From the NCBI RefSeq assembly GCF_036099295.1, contig NZ_CP107976.1:6014001-6078000 (forward strand): DNA of 64,000 nucleotides, read 5' to 3'. Each line of letters opens with the position of its first letter. Within the stretch, counting starts at the first letter, position 1. The notes below the pieces were generated by a model, which saw nothing but the letters and a program-made list of their open reading frames with translations, was not told the origin of the DNA and did not search any database. Position numbers and translations under genes: made by a program. The stretch is from Streptomyces sp. NBC_00358. Lineage in GTDB: Bacteria; Actinomycetota; Actinomycetes; Streptomycetales; Streptomycetaceae. Shown piece after piece: positions 33,179 through 40,960 of this stretch.

Positions 33179-34585
33179 TCAACTCTGCGGCGGCGTCTGC
33201 TTCCTGCCGACGAGGACCACCACGGCCCCGCCGATCACGACCAGGGCGATGGCCGCTCCCGCGATCAACGGAGTCGTGCCGGAGCCGCCGGTCTCGGCGA
33301 GGTCGGTGCCCCCGCTGGAGCCGCCCACCGAGGCCGGGCTCGGCTCGCTGAGCGTCTGGGCCGACAGGTCGCCGGCACCGCCCTGGGTCTTGCAGTCCAG
33401 CACCCCCTTGAACCGCTTTTCGCCGCCGGTCGGGGCGGCGATCGTGAAGTCGTACGCCTGGTCCTCCTGGAGCGGGACGGCGATCGTCTGGGACGCGCCC
33501 GCCGCGATGGTGTGCTCGATCCCCATCAGGTCGAACGTGAACGCCTCGTCGCCCGTGTTGGCCGCCGTGATGTCCACACCGCCCTTGGCGCAGTTCTTCT
33601 GGGCGGACAGGGCGGGTATCGCGCCCTTCGCAGCCCAGTTCGCTGTCACGGTGGCCGACACGGTCGACTCGCTGGAGCCCGCGAGTATCTGCGTCTGGCT
33701 GCGGGTCTCCGAGGTGAAGGCGCGGCCGACCGGCACGGTCGTGGAGGCCTGCACGGTGAGCGAGGCGGAACCGTCGGCGCCGTCCTTCGGCACATCGAAG
33801 TAGAGCCGGCTGCCGTCGGCGGCGGAGGTGACCGTCTTGCCGCTCCTGTCGACGATCTTCACCCCGCCGGCGGCGATGTCGGTGGGCGGAATCACCGTCA
33901 CGCTGCCCGCGTTGGTGTGCACCGTGACCGGGCCGAGCCGCTCGCCCGCGTGGCCGGAGACCGCGGTCGGGGCGAGCGTCAGCGAGGCCTCGGGCTCCGG
34001 CAGGTCACGCGCGTTCTTCTGCAGATAGTCCGCGAGCTTCTCCGCCCGCGGGTTCGCGGCGTCCACGTCGGCGCCGTCCGAGTACCGCCAGATGGCCACC
34101 TGGGTGCCGGCCGCCGCGTCCTGCTCGGTGAGGCCGGTGACACCCGCCTTCCCCGCCAGCGCCGCCAGGTCGTTCACCTGCGGGTAGGAGTTCTGCAGGA
34201 TCCAGCGGATCCTGCCCGCCTCCTTGTTGCCGTTCAGCGAGGTGCCGCTCCAGGAGGTCTCCTGGTACTTGGCGTCCCGCTGGGTCGGGTTGTGGAGGTC
34301 GATGCAGTAGGTCTGCAGCGTGCCGCCGTTGTCGACGGACATCTCGAACAGGCCTGCCGAGACCCAGGAGTCCTCGCCGTGGTCATGGATGACCGCCGAC
34401 CCGTATGTCTTCAGCTCGCCTATGGTCGCGGTCGCCCCACCCTGGCTCTGTGGTGTCGCGTCGGCGGCGGCCGTACCGGCTGCGGCGATCGTCCCCGCGG
34501 TGGCGAGCCCCCACACCAACGCCGCGGCGGCGAGACGGGCTGCCCCTCGCCCTCGCGCGGACAACACAGAGAACGCAGAAGACAC
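33179..34585 (-). CDS. Cell-wall-anchored thioester-domain protein with LAETG sorting signal
   Basis: This 468-residue surface protein is started at GTG 34585, with AAGGGG upstream; an ATG at 34687 would add 34 residues of poor signal character. The signal peptide ends near GTAAADA. The thioester domain (~38-190) holds the Cys in TYCIDLHNPTQRD and the Gln in GTQVAIWRYSDG. These would form an internal Cys-Gln thioester that can bond covalently to host or substrate amines. Ig-like and other beta-rich regions follow, then LAETG, a hydrophobic segment and a basic end (VGRKQTPPQS) for sortase. Related Streptomyces proteins are seen on aerial hyphae surfaces. It is monocistronic. Confidence 0.85.
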   Translation of the reverse strand: MSSAFSVLSARGRGAARLAAAALVWGLATAGTIAAAGTAAADATPQSQGGATATIGELKTYGSAVIHDHGEDSWVSAGLFEMSVDNGGTLQTYCIDLHNPTQRDAKYQETSWSGTSLNGNKEAGRIRWILQNSYPQVNDLAALAGKAGVTGLTEQDAAAGTQVAIWRYSDGADVDAANPRAEKLADYLQKNARDLPEPEASLTLAPTAVSGHAGERLGPVTVHTNAGSVTVIPPTDIAAGGVKIVDRSGKTVTSAADGSRLYFDVPKDGADGSASLTVQASTTVPVGRAFTSETRSQTQILAGSSESTVSATVTANWAAKGAIPALSAQKNCAKGGVDITAANTGDEAFTFDLMGIEHTIAAGASQTIAVPLQEDQAYDFTIAAPTGGEKRFKGVLDCKTQGGAGDLSAQTLSEPSPASVGGSSGGTDLAETGGSGTTPLIAGAAIALVVIGGAVVVLVGRKQTPPQS

Positions 34586-34710
34586 AGAATTCCCCTTCGA
34601 GCAGGACCCTTTGACATGGGGGACGGTCCCGCCAGCAGAATCAGAAGCCCCGAGAGCTGTGTTCGGCATCCTAAAGAAGCGGCGCATCGCTCCCCCCGGT
34701 CATGTCGTCC

Positions 34711-34739
34711 GATAACCGATCCGACTCGGAATCGTTATC
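34711..34739. promoter_or_regulatory. Imperfect dyad upstream of thioester-domain protein gene
   Basis: GATAACCGAT and ATCGTTATC face each other across 10 bp (one extra C in the left arm). Together with the next palindrome it marks an AT-rich control region between ssbB and the surface-protein gene. Confidence 0.35.
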
Positions 34740-34763
34740 GCGATCACGTCGGTGAGCTGCGCC

Positions 34764-34804
34764 TATCGACAAATCCACGGGGTTTCCGAATGTATTTGTC
34801 GATA
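34764..34804. promoter_or_regulatory. 11-bp perfect inverted repeat between ssbB and surface-protein gene
   Basis: TATCGACAAAT (34764-34774) and ATTTGTCGATA (34794-34804) are perfect complements with a 19-bp spacer. Their AT content is unusual for this genome. The site lies 36 bp after the ssbB stop and 179 bp before the GTG start of the surface protein. It could be an operator or a terminator of ssbB. Confidence 0.5.
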
Positions 34805-34840
34805 AGCCGCAGTTCGGTCAGATCGTGGCGCTCCCTGACA

Positions 34841-35308
34841 TCACGTCACCCCGGCCGGCTCGGGATGCCGTTGGGCCGCCCCCTCGGGCCGGGTGTCGGG
34901 CGTCGACTCCCAACTGGGCTCGGGGCGCGGCGCCGAAGCCGGCTCGCCCTCCTTGGAGGGGCGGCGGAAGGCCGACGTACCGCGGGAGAGGTCGTGGCCG
35001 ATCGACACCGCGTCGATCTCGGCCGACGTCCAGCTCTGCCCGTCACGTGTCTCGGTGCGCACCTTCAACCTGCCCTGCACGATGACGGGATCGCCCACCG
35101 ACACCGAGGCCCCCACGTTCGTGGCGAGCGCGCGGTTGGCCCACACCGTGAAGAAGTTGGTGTGTCCGTCCGCCCATCCGCTCTTTTCGCGGTCCCAGTA
35201 CCGCGAGGTCACCGCCAGTCGGAACCGCGCCGACGCGCCGTTCGCCAATTCCAGGTACACGGGCCGTGTCGCCACGTTCCCCACCGCGCACACCATCGTC
35301 TCGTTCAT
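34841..35308 (-). CDS. ssbB: Single-stranded DNA-binding protein SsbB
   Basis: This 155-residue SSB paralogue starts at ATG 35308 behind GGGAGGG. The OB-fold covers ~1-105: MNETMVCAVGNVATRPVYLE, ARFRLAVTSRYWDREKSGW, NFFTVWANRALATNVGASVS, GDPVIVQGRLKVRT. The tail (~110-155) is Pro/Glu-rich and lacks the acidic DDDxPF tip of replicative SSB, the usual mark of the paralogue. Known in S. coelicolor as SsbB, linked to chromosome segregation during sporulation. It follows dynBA by 133 bp on the same strand, in keeping with a sporulation role. Confidence 0.88.
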   Translation of the reverse strand: MNETMVCAVGNVATRPVYLELANGASARFRLAVTSRYWDREKSGWADGHTNFFTVWANRALATNVGASVSVGDPVIVQGRLKVRTETRDGQSWTSAEIDAVSIGHDLSRGTSAFRRPSKEGEPASAPRPEPSWESTPDTRPEGAAQRHPEPAGVT

Positions 35309-35441
35309 CGTGAATCCCTCCCGTACGAATGCGTCTGCCGCGGCGAGCGCAGGCGCTGCGTTCGCCGCGGGATTCAGACTGCCTCCGCCGGGCCGCGCCC
35401 GCTGGGCGCTGTGTGCTACCGGCCGGTTGTGGAGAACCGGG

Positions 35442-37691
35442 TCACCCGACCGGGGCCCCCACCGTCGCCGCGCCCATGACCCGCCCGTACTGCTCCCGCA
35501 CCTCGCGGTACCGCAGCAGCTCCGCGGCCACGGGATCCAGCACCCGGGCTCTGCCGCACCCGGCGGCCGCCTCGCGCAATCGCCGTTCCGCCTCCAGGCC
35601 GTAGCGCCGGGCCGGTCCGCGGGCCGCCATCCTGCTGCCCCACTCGACGACCGGACCGCCGACGATGCCCGACAGCATCAGCAGCACCGGAACACCGAGG
35701 TTCGGTGACATGACTCCGATGATCTGCCCCACCAGCCAGAGCCCGCCGACGACCTGGAGGATCGTCATCGCGGCCTGCGCCAGCACCGCGACGGGCCACC
35801 AGCCGGGCCGCGGCGGACGTCCGGCCGGTGTCGTCGCGCGCGCCGCCATGTCGTCCAGCGCCTCGGGCAGCCCCTGCGCGCCGCGTACGGCAGCCTCGCG
35901 CACCGCCTGCGCCCAGGGCGCGGGAAGCCCGTACGCGGCCCGGTCCGCGACCGTGCGGACCGCCTGCTCGACACGCTGGCGCGCCGTGGCCTCCTCGTCA
36001 GCGGGAGCGCGTACGGGCAGGCGCCCGGTCGGGGGCTCGCGCCGCTCCAGATACCAGCGCCACAGCCGCAGCCAGGGCGTTCCGCACGCGCGGTTGGCGT
36101 TGCGCCGCCAGGCCCGTTCGGCGGCCTCTCCGGTCGCGACGGCGCCCACCGCGTCCGCGAGCCGGTCCGCGAACTCGTCGCGCGCCTCCTCGCTGAGCCC
36201 GATCCGCCGCCCGGTCGAGTAGACGGGCCGCAGCCGTGCGGCGGCCGCGTCGAGATCGGCCGAGATCCGACGTGCGGCGGCGCCGCGCTCCGCCACGAAC
36301 TGGCCGAGACACTCCCGCAGTTCGGGGACCCCGGCCCCGGTGAGAGCGGACAGCGAGAGGACGGTCGCGCCCGGTTCCCCGTACTCGCCGAGTGCGATGC
36401 CGTCCTCGTCGAGCAGCCGCCGCAGGTCGTCGAGCACCTGGTCCGCGGCTTCGCCGGGGAGCCGGTCCACCTGGTTGAGGACCACGAAGGTGACCTCGGC
36501 GTGCCCGGCCAGGGGCCGCAGATAGCGCTCATGGAGGACGGCGTCCGCGTACTTCTCCGGATCGACCACCCAGATCACCGCGTCGACGAGCGCCAGGACG
36601 CGGTCCACCTGTTCGCGGTGCTGGACGGCGGCGGAGTCGTGGTCGGGCAGGTCGACCAGGACCAGGCCGCGCAGTTGTGCCTCGGCCTCCGCGCTCTGCA
36701 ACGGGCGCCGGCGCAGCCGCCCGGGGATGCCGAGCCGGTCGATGAGGGTGGCCGCGCCGTCGCTCCAGGTGCAGGCGATGGGTGCCGCGGTGGTCGGCCT
36801 GCGTACGCCGGTCTCCGAAATGGCCACTCCAGCGAGCGCGTTGAAGAGCTGCGACTTGCCGCTGCCCGTGGCCCCGGCGATGGCGACGACGGTGTGCTCC
36901 CCGGAGAGCCTGCGGCGGGCCGCCGCCTCGTCCAGGACCCGTCCCGCCTCGGCGAGCGTCCCGCTGTCGAGACGCGCGCGGGAGAGGCCCACCAGTTCGC
37001 GCAGCGCGTCCAGGCGCGAGCGCAGGGGCCCGTCGTACGCGAGGGGGGCGGGGACCGCCGGGACGGCGGCCCGGGCCTCCGCAGGCGGCGTCTGGTACCG
37101 GCCGGGGGCCGTCTCGGCCGCGCGGCGCGCGATGAGACCGTCGTCCCAGACGGGGCCGTCCTCCGCGCGCGCGGGGTCCTCGCCCTCGCCGCCCTCGCCG
37201 CCCTCGCCGCGCGTGCGGCGCTCCGCGTCGGACCCGTTCCGCGCGGTGCCCTGTCCGGCCGGGCCGTCGTTCCGCGTGCTCGTTCCGGCCTCCTCGGTCC
37301 GGTCGCCGGACTCCGGGGAGCGGGCCCCGGAACTCGCCGTACCGGGCGGATCGTTCTCCGGACGGTTCTCCGAAGTGCTCTCCGTGTCCCCGGAGCGGTC
37401 GTCGCGCTCGGCGCCCGTGGCGCCCGCCCCGGAGGAGACGTCTTCGAGGACGCCGCCTTCGGAGTGGCCGTCACCGGGACGGCCGTCCGCTCTACGGCCG
37501 CCTTCCGGGCGGCCGCTATTGGATCGCCCGTCTCCGGATCGCCCGTCTCCGGATCGCCCGTCTCCGGATCGCCCGTCTTCGGATCGCCCGTCTTCGGATC
37601 GCCCGTCTTCGGGACGGTCGCCTCCGGGACGGTCGCCTTCCGGGCGGTCGGCCTGATCCGTGTGGTCAGTGACGGCAGTCACCGCGGTCAC
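35442..37691 (-). CDS. dynB: Dynamin-like GTPase with membrane anchor (DynB-like)
   Basis: This 749-residue protein starts at GTG 37691 in a 4-nt overlap with dynA. Residues 1-190 are low-complexity acidic repeats (EDGRSGDGRSGDGRS-type). The GTPase domain starts near 240: P-loop AGATGSGKSQLFNAL, switch Thr in RRPTTAAPIACTW, LVDLPDHDSAAV (G3) and LNQVDRLPG (G4). A helical region follows. A hydrophobic hairpin lies at ~655-705 (GWWPVAVLAQAAMTILQVVG, LGVPVLLMLSGIVGGPVVEW). DynA/DynB of S. venezuelae stabilise FtsZ rings in sporulation septa. The membrane hairpin identifies this as the DynB type. Confidence 0.82.
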   Translation of the reverse strand: MTAVTAVTDHTDQADRPEGDRPGGDRPEDGRSEDGRSEDGRSGDGRSGDGRSGDGRSNSGRPEGGRRADGRPGDGHSEGGVLEDVSSGAGATGAERDDRSGDTESTSENRPENDPPGTASSGARSPESGDRTEEAGTSTRNDGPAGQGTARNGSDAERRTRGEGGEGGEGEDPARAEDGPVWDDGLIARRAAETAPGRYQTPPAEARAAVPAVPAPLAYDGPLRSRLDALRELVGLSRARLDSGTLAEAGRVLDEAAARRRLSGEHTVVAIAGATGSGKSQLFNALAGVAISETGVRRPTTAAPIACTWSDGAATLIDRLGIPGRLRRRPLQSAEAEAQLRGLVLVDLPDHDSAAVQHREQVDRVLALVDAVIWVVDPEKYADAVLHERYLRPLAGHAEVTFVVLNQVDRLPGEAADQVLDDLRRLLDEDGIALGEYGEPGATVLSLSALTGAGVPELRECLGQFVAERGAAARRISADLDAAAARLRPVYSTGRRIGLSEEARDEFADRLADAVGAVATGEAAERAWRRNANRACGTPWLRLWRWYLERREPPTGRLPVRAPADEEATARQRVEQAVRTVADRAAYGLPAPWAQAVREAAVRGAQGLPEALDDMAARATTPAGRPPRPGWWPVAVLAQAAMTILQVVGGLWLVGQIIGVMSPNLGVPVLLMLSGIVGGPVVEWGSRMAARGPARRYGLEAERRLREAAAGCGRARVLDPVAAELLRYREVREQYGRVMGAATVGAPVG
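37521..37610 (-). repeat. Six 15-bp tandem repeats in dynB 5' region
   Basis: Unit GGATCGCCCGTCTYC (plus-strand reading), six copies in frame, coding repeated GDGRS/EDGRS pentapeptides in the DynB N-terminal extension. Copy number probably varies between strains. Confidence 0.9.
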
Positions 37692-39295
37692 CTCTCCTTC
37701 TGCAGTACGGACAGCGCGGCGATGAGTTCGGCCTGGGGTTCTGGATGGACGTCGAGCGCCTCGAGGGGCGCGAGACGGCGCTCACGTTCGGTCCTCAGGG
37801 CCTTGTCGACGAGGTCGGTGAGCAACTGGCCGCCCTTGTCGCGGATCCGCAGCGCGCCGTGCGCCCCGATCCGCTCGGCGAGCCCCTCGCCCGCGCTGCG
37901 CGCCCTGCGGCCGCCCAGCAGCGCGGTGGCGACCAGCGCGGCCACCACGGAGGCGTCCGGCGCGACGCTCTTGTCGAGGTCACGCACCTCGTCCTCGGCG
38001 TACTCCTCCAGGACGCGCCGCCAGCGCCGTACGGCCAGGCCGATCCGGTGCTCGGAGCTCTCCAGTGTCGGATCACGGTCCGTCAGCCCCGGAGCGCCCG
38101 CAGCCGGTTCGCGCCGCCAGGCGTCGTCCACGCGTTCGTCGGCGGCCGTGACGGAGCACAGCAGCAGGGCGGACAGGCTCTCCACGAGCGCGTCGAGCAG
38201 TTCCTCCGCCGTGCAGTCCAGGGGATAGGCGCGCCAGCGCTTGAGCGCGTCCCCGGAGAGCACGGCTCCGGCCTGCAGGCGCCCCTTCGCGCGCGTGTGC
38301 TCGCTGTCGTACGCCCCGTCGACGGCGACGGTGAGCCGTGTCGCGGCGGCGTACTGCGCCGCGGCGGCACTGGCCAGTTCCGGCATCCGCGACTTCAGTG
38401 AGTCGAGGACACCGTGGGCCGTACGGGCCATCGTCCCGTGCCGGGCTCCGGGGTCCTGGGCCTGATGCGCGAGCCAGGTACGCAGCGGCGCGACCGCCGT
38501 GGCGGGCAACAGGCCCCCGCCCCAGGCGGACTCGGGCAGCTCGGGCACGGTGAAGCGGGGTGCCTCGCCGAGTCCCGCCTTGGCGAGGAGCGCGCCGTAC
38601 TGCCGCGAGACCTCGGACACCACCTGGTGCGGCACCCGGTCCAGGACGGTCACCAAGGTCGCCTTCTGTTCCTTGGCGGTGCGCAGCAGATGCCACGGCA
38701 CGGCGTCGGCGTACCGCGCGGCCGTGGTGACCATCACCCAGATGTCGGCCGCGCAGATCAGTTCGGCGGCCAGCACGCGGTTTTCGGCCACCAGGGAGTC
38801 GACGTCGGGCGCGTCGAGAAGGGCGAGGCCGCGGGGGAGCGTGTCGGCGGTCTCGATGCGCAGCACCCGCTCCCCGCGGTCGGTGAGGGCGGGAAGATCG
38901 TCACCGGGCTCCTGATGAGGCATCCACACGCGCGTGAGCTGGGGCAGCACCCGCATGCCGCTGAACCAGTGATGGTCCTCCGGATGGCATACGAGCACCG
39001 GTGTACGGGTCGTCGGGCGCAGTACGCCCGCTTCACTGACCCGGCGCCCCACAAGGGAGTTGACGAGGGTCGACTTGCCGGCACCGGTGGACCCTCCGAT
39101 GACGGCGAGAAGGGGTGCTTCGGGTTCTCTCAACCGGGGCACCAAGTAGTCGTCGAGTTGTGCGAGCAGTTCGTCGCGGTTGGCACGCGCGCGTGGAGCT
39201 CCCGCCAGGGGCAGCGGAAAGCGTGCGGCGGCGACACGGTCGCGCAGGGCGGAAAGTGCGTCGAGCAGTTGAGGCCGTACGTCCAAGGTCACCAC
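37688..39295 (-). CDS. dynA: Dynamin-like GTPase (DynA-like)
   Basis: This ~535-residue GTPase partners DynB. The start is uncertain: GTG 39295 (VVTLDVRPQLLDALSALRDR) matches where I expect the family to begin, while ATG 39334 would add 13 residues; neither has a strong ribosome site. The GTPase domain has P-loop IGGSTGAGKSTLVNSLVG (~70), switch Thr in RPTTRTPVLVCHP, LLDAPDVDS (G3-like) and TVLDRVP (G4-like). A helical C-terminal half follows. A Gly/Ala-rich segment (VVAALVATALLGGRRARS) may touch the membrane. Its stop overlaps the dynB start. Expected to work with DynB at sporulation septa. Confidence 0.8.
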   Translation of the reverse strand: MVTLDVRPQLLDALSALRDRVAAARFPLPLAGAPRARANRDELLAQLDDYLVPRLREPEAPLLAVIGGSTGAGKSTLVNSLVGRRVSEAGVLRPTTRTPVLVCHPEDHHWFSGMRVLPQLTRVWMPHQEPGDDLPALTDRGERVLRIETADTLPRGLALLDAPDVDSLVAENRVLAAELICAADIWVMVTTAARYADAVPWHLLRTAKEQKATLVTVLDRVPHQVVSEVSRQYGALLAKAGLGEAPRFTVPELPESAWGGGLLPATAVAPLRTWLAHQAQDPGARHGTMARTAHGVLDSLKSRMPELASAAAAQYAAATRLTVAVDGAYDSEHTRAKGRLQAGAVLSGDALKRWRAYPLDCTAEELLDALVESLSALLLCSVTAADERVDDAWRREPAAGAPGLTDRDPTLESSEHRIGLAVRRWRRVLEEYAEDEVRDLDKSVAPDASVVAALVATALLGGRRARSAGEGLAERIGAHGALRIRDKGGQLLTDLVDKALRTERERRLAPLEALDVHPEPQAELIAALSVLQKER

Positions 39296-39605
39296 ATGCG
39301 AAGAATGCCCAATTTTGGAGTCTTTCTGAAGCATATGGGTATGTCTGCGCGCCGACAGGACACACGGGGCGGAAGGGATGACTGGGGCGCAGGCATAACG
39401 AGTGCACAACACCCGATGCGCGAGACGTCAAAAGCGGTGCACGATTCGTACCTGCCTGCGATTATCAGGACCGCTTCACTGAACCTCCACATTGAGCCAC
39501 GGAGGTGAAGCGTGAGGGACAGGGATGCGGGAGCCCTATTCTTGTCCCCGGCAAGGTCACGGATCAGCCCACACCAGGGCACCAGGACACAGGCCGACAC
39601 AACCG
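39296..39605. other. Intergenic region between dynA and tRNA-Arg
   Basis: These 310 bp should contain the minus-strand promoter of dynA-dynB and the plus-strand promoter of the tRNA gene. TATTCT at 39538-39543 could be a -10 box for the tRNA. I saw no gene here. Confidence 0.4.
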
Positions 39606-39681
39606 GCCCCCGTAGCTCAGTGGATAGAGCAGGCGCCTTCTAAGCGCTTGGCCGCAGGTTCGAGTCCTGCCGGGGGCGCCA
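39606..39681 (+). tRNA. tRNA-Arg (anticodon TCT)
   Basis: 76 nt including an encoded CCA. Acceptor GCCCCCG (39606-39612) pairs with CGGGGGC (39671-39677), discriminator G. D-arm TAGCTCAGTGGATAGAGCA, anticodon loop CTTCTAA with TCT (reads AGA), T-arm GCAGG-TTCGAGT-CCTGC. A terminator follows at once. AGA is very rare in this genome; the 3' end is duplicated 557 bp downstream, marking a use of this gene as an integration site. Confidence 0.97.
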
Positions 39682-39691
39682 GTCTCCGCCC
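39675..39691. repeat. attL-like direct repeat (tRNA 3' end)
   Basis: GGCGCCAGTCTCCGCCC, covering the last 7 nt of the tRNA gene (with CCA) and 10 nt beyond, is repeated exactly at 40232-40248. This is the standard layout of an integration core site at a tRNA 3' end. Confidence 0.75.
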
Positions 39692-39712
39692 TCCCTTTGG
39701 GGAGGGCTTTTT
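39688..39712 (+). terminator. Rho-independent terminator of tRNA-Arg
   Basis: GCCCTCC-CTTTGG-GGAGGGC followed by TTTTT: perfect 7-bp stem with a U-tract, unusually canonical for Streptomyces. Confidence 0.9.
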
Positions 39713-39779
39713 GCTGGTCGGAGCATGTACCGCTCGATACGGCCAAGCGTGGGACGCCTTCCCGATGATCAAGGGGAAG

Positions 39780-40240
39780 GTCCGGGGCCGTCCGGCCGTC
39801 ACCGGGTTTTCGCCGGTGGCCCTGTCGAATACGTGTCCAAGTTTTCGGCGAGAAACCTCAGCCCGGATCGGGCCGCTCGGGAGGATCCCGGCGGCTCCGA
39901 GGCACCTTTTCAGGTCAGCGGCCGTCCCTCGACGCATCGCGCGTACGTCGCCGGGAGCACCGGGACGCTGTTCCCGGCCCAGTCCGGTACCTGGGCGGGC
40001 GGGATCCCGTCGTCGAGCGCCTCGTCAGGCGCGTGTGCCGGTTGTCGTAGACCCGCCTTCCCGCGGGTGACTCGAAGACGTGCGGGGGCAGGACGGCCTT
40101 GCGCGCGCTGCGCCACGCCCGGCGGATGACCGAACCCGCGAGAATCCCGGCCGTCTCCCCCTGGAACAGCAGGTCACCGGGCTTGAGCTGTTCGTCCTCG
40201 ATGTGCTGCCGCAGGATGCGCGTGTGCCCGTGGCGCCAGT
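39780..40240 (-). pseudogene. Degenerate tyrosine integrase (C-terminal half, frameshifted)
   Basis: Reading the minus strand from ~40240, three frames together give an actinobacterial pSAM2-type integrase C-terminus. Piece 1: HGHTRILRQHI, LKPGDLLFQGETAGI, HVFESPAGRRVYDNRHT (catalytic Arg-His). Piece 2, shifted frame: DDGIPPAQVPDWAGNSVPVL and ATYARC (nucleophile Tyr). Piece 3, another frame: AADLKRCLGAAG, then LGHVFDRATGENP. The N-terminal half is missing: homology starts next to the right-hand 17-bp repeat. At least two frameshifts rule out function. The gene's 3' end faces the tRNA, as expected for an element integrated at a tRNA 3' end. The left boundary is approximate. Confidence 0.75.
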
Positions 40241-40248
40241 CTCCGCCC
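40232..40248. repeat. attR-like direct repeat
   Basis: Exact 17-bp copy of 39675-39691. The similarity continues more loosely through a copy of the tRNA terminator (GCCCCTTCGGGAGCCTTTTTG). It closes the fossil element: 540 bp lie between the two copies. Confidence 0.75.
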
Positions 40249-40297
40249 GCCCCTTCGGGAGCCTTTTTGTTGGGCCGGGACCGAACAGCCGTCGCCG

Positions 40298-40600
40298 TCA
40301 CCTCAGCGTGTGTGACGTCCTGCCCGAGGCCGAGTCGATCTCGTCGTGGGCCTTGGTCAGGAGTTGCATGGCGAGTTCGTTCAGGGCCCTCGCGCCGGCG
40401 ACCTCCTCGCCGACCCTGGGCTGGTTCGAGTCGGAGGGGTGACGGCTGGCGTAGCCGTGGGCGCGCACCTCGCTTCCGTCGGGGAGCCGTAGCAGCGCTG
40501 CCGCACGGGTGCGGTGGTCGTCCTCCTGGAATTCCATCTCGACGTGCCAGCCGACCGTGGTCCGTGCCTGCGTCGCTGTCATCTGTGTCATCGCGGTCAC
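40298..40600 (-). CDS. DUF1876 domain protein
   Basis: This 100-residue soluble protein matches the actinobacterial DUF1876 family: VGWHVEMEFQEDDHRTRAAA, LRLPDGSEVRAHGYASRHPS, QPRVGEEVAGARALNELAMQ and LLTKAHDEIDSASG. The function is unknown. Family members are small, often stress- or stationary-phase-associated. The start may be ATG 40600 or an internal Met a few codons later. It stands alone just outside the fossil element. Confidence 0.8.
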   Translation of the reverse strand: MTAMTQMTATQARTTVGWHVEMEFQEDDHRTRAAALLRLPDGSEVRAHGYASRHPSDSNQPRVGEEVAGARALNELAMQLLTKAHDEIDSASGRTSHTLR

Positions 40601-40960
40601 CTCCGAAGCAGCCGCCCCCGGTGAAACCCCTAAGAAGAAGTGTGCTCCTCCCCTCGTCCCGGCACGAGGCGGGGACGAGGATGATCACACAAGGGGCCCG
40701 CCTGCGCCTCTGCCGCTCCCTCGGTCATCGCGCTCTGGTGAAGGGCCCAGCCCACCGGACCGGGCTCTTCAGGGTGTCCGCTGTCGGCTTGTCGACGAGG
40801 TAGACCCGGGTGAGGGCGAAGGCGGCGGTGGCCGGGCCGTTGAGCAGGAAGAGCGGCCACAGCGGCCTCGGTACGAAGCGGGCGCGGGCCGCCGGCGGGA
40901 ACGCGGTGCGATTCCGGCGGGCGGTACAACCGGTGAGCGCCCTGCGGCGTCGTACGAAGC
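40601..40960. other. Intergenic region with a possible decayed minus-strand gene
   Basis: On the minus strand, from ~40890 to a stop at 40725, the frame reads ARFVPRPLWPLFLLNGPATA, AFALTRVYLVDKPTADTLKS, PVRWAGPFTRAR. Third positions are almost all G or C, as in real genes, and one hydrophobic segment is present. No start codon with a ribosome site is seen, and upstream the frame loses coding character. It may be the end of a truncated membrane-protein gene. The rest of the gap holds nothing I recognise. Confidence 0.35.

Noticed and set aside
39564..39746. Minus-strand frame across tRNA-Arg (GAPGRTRTCGQALRRRLLYP)
   Set aside because: This peptide is a known artefact of translating the antisense of tRNA genes.
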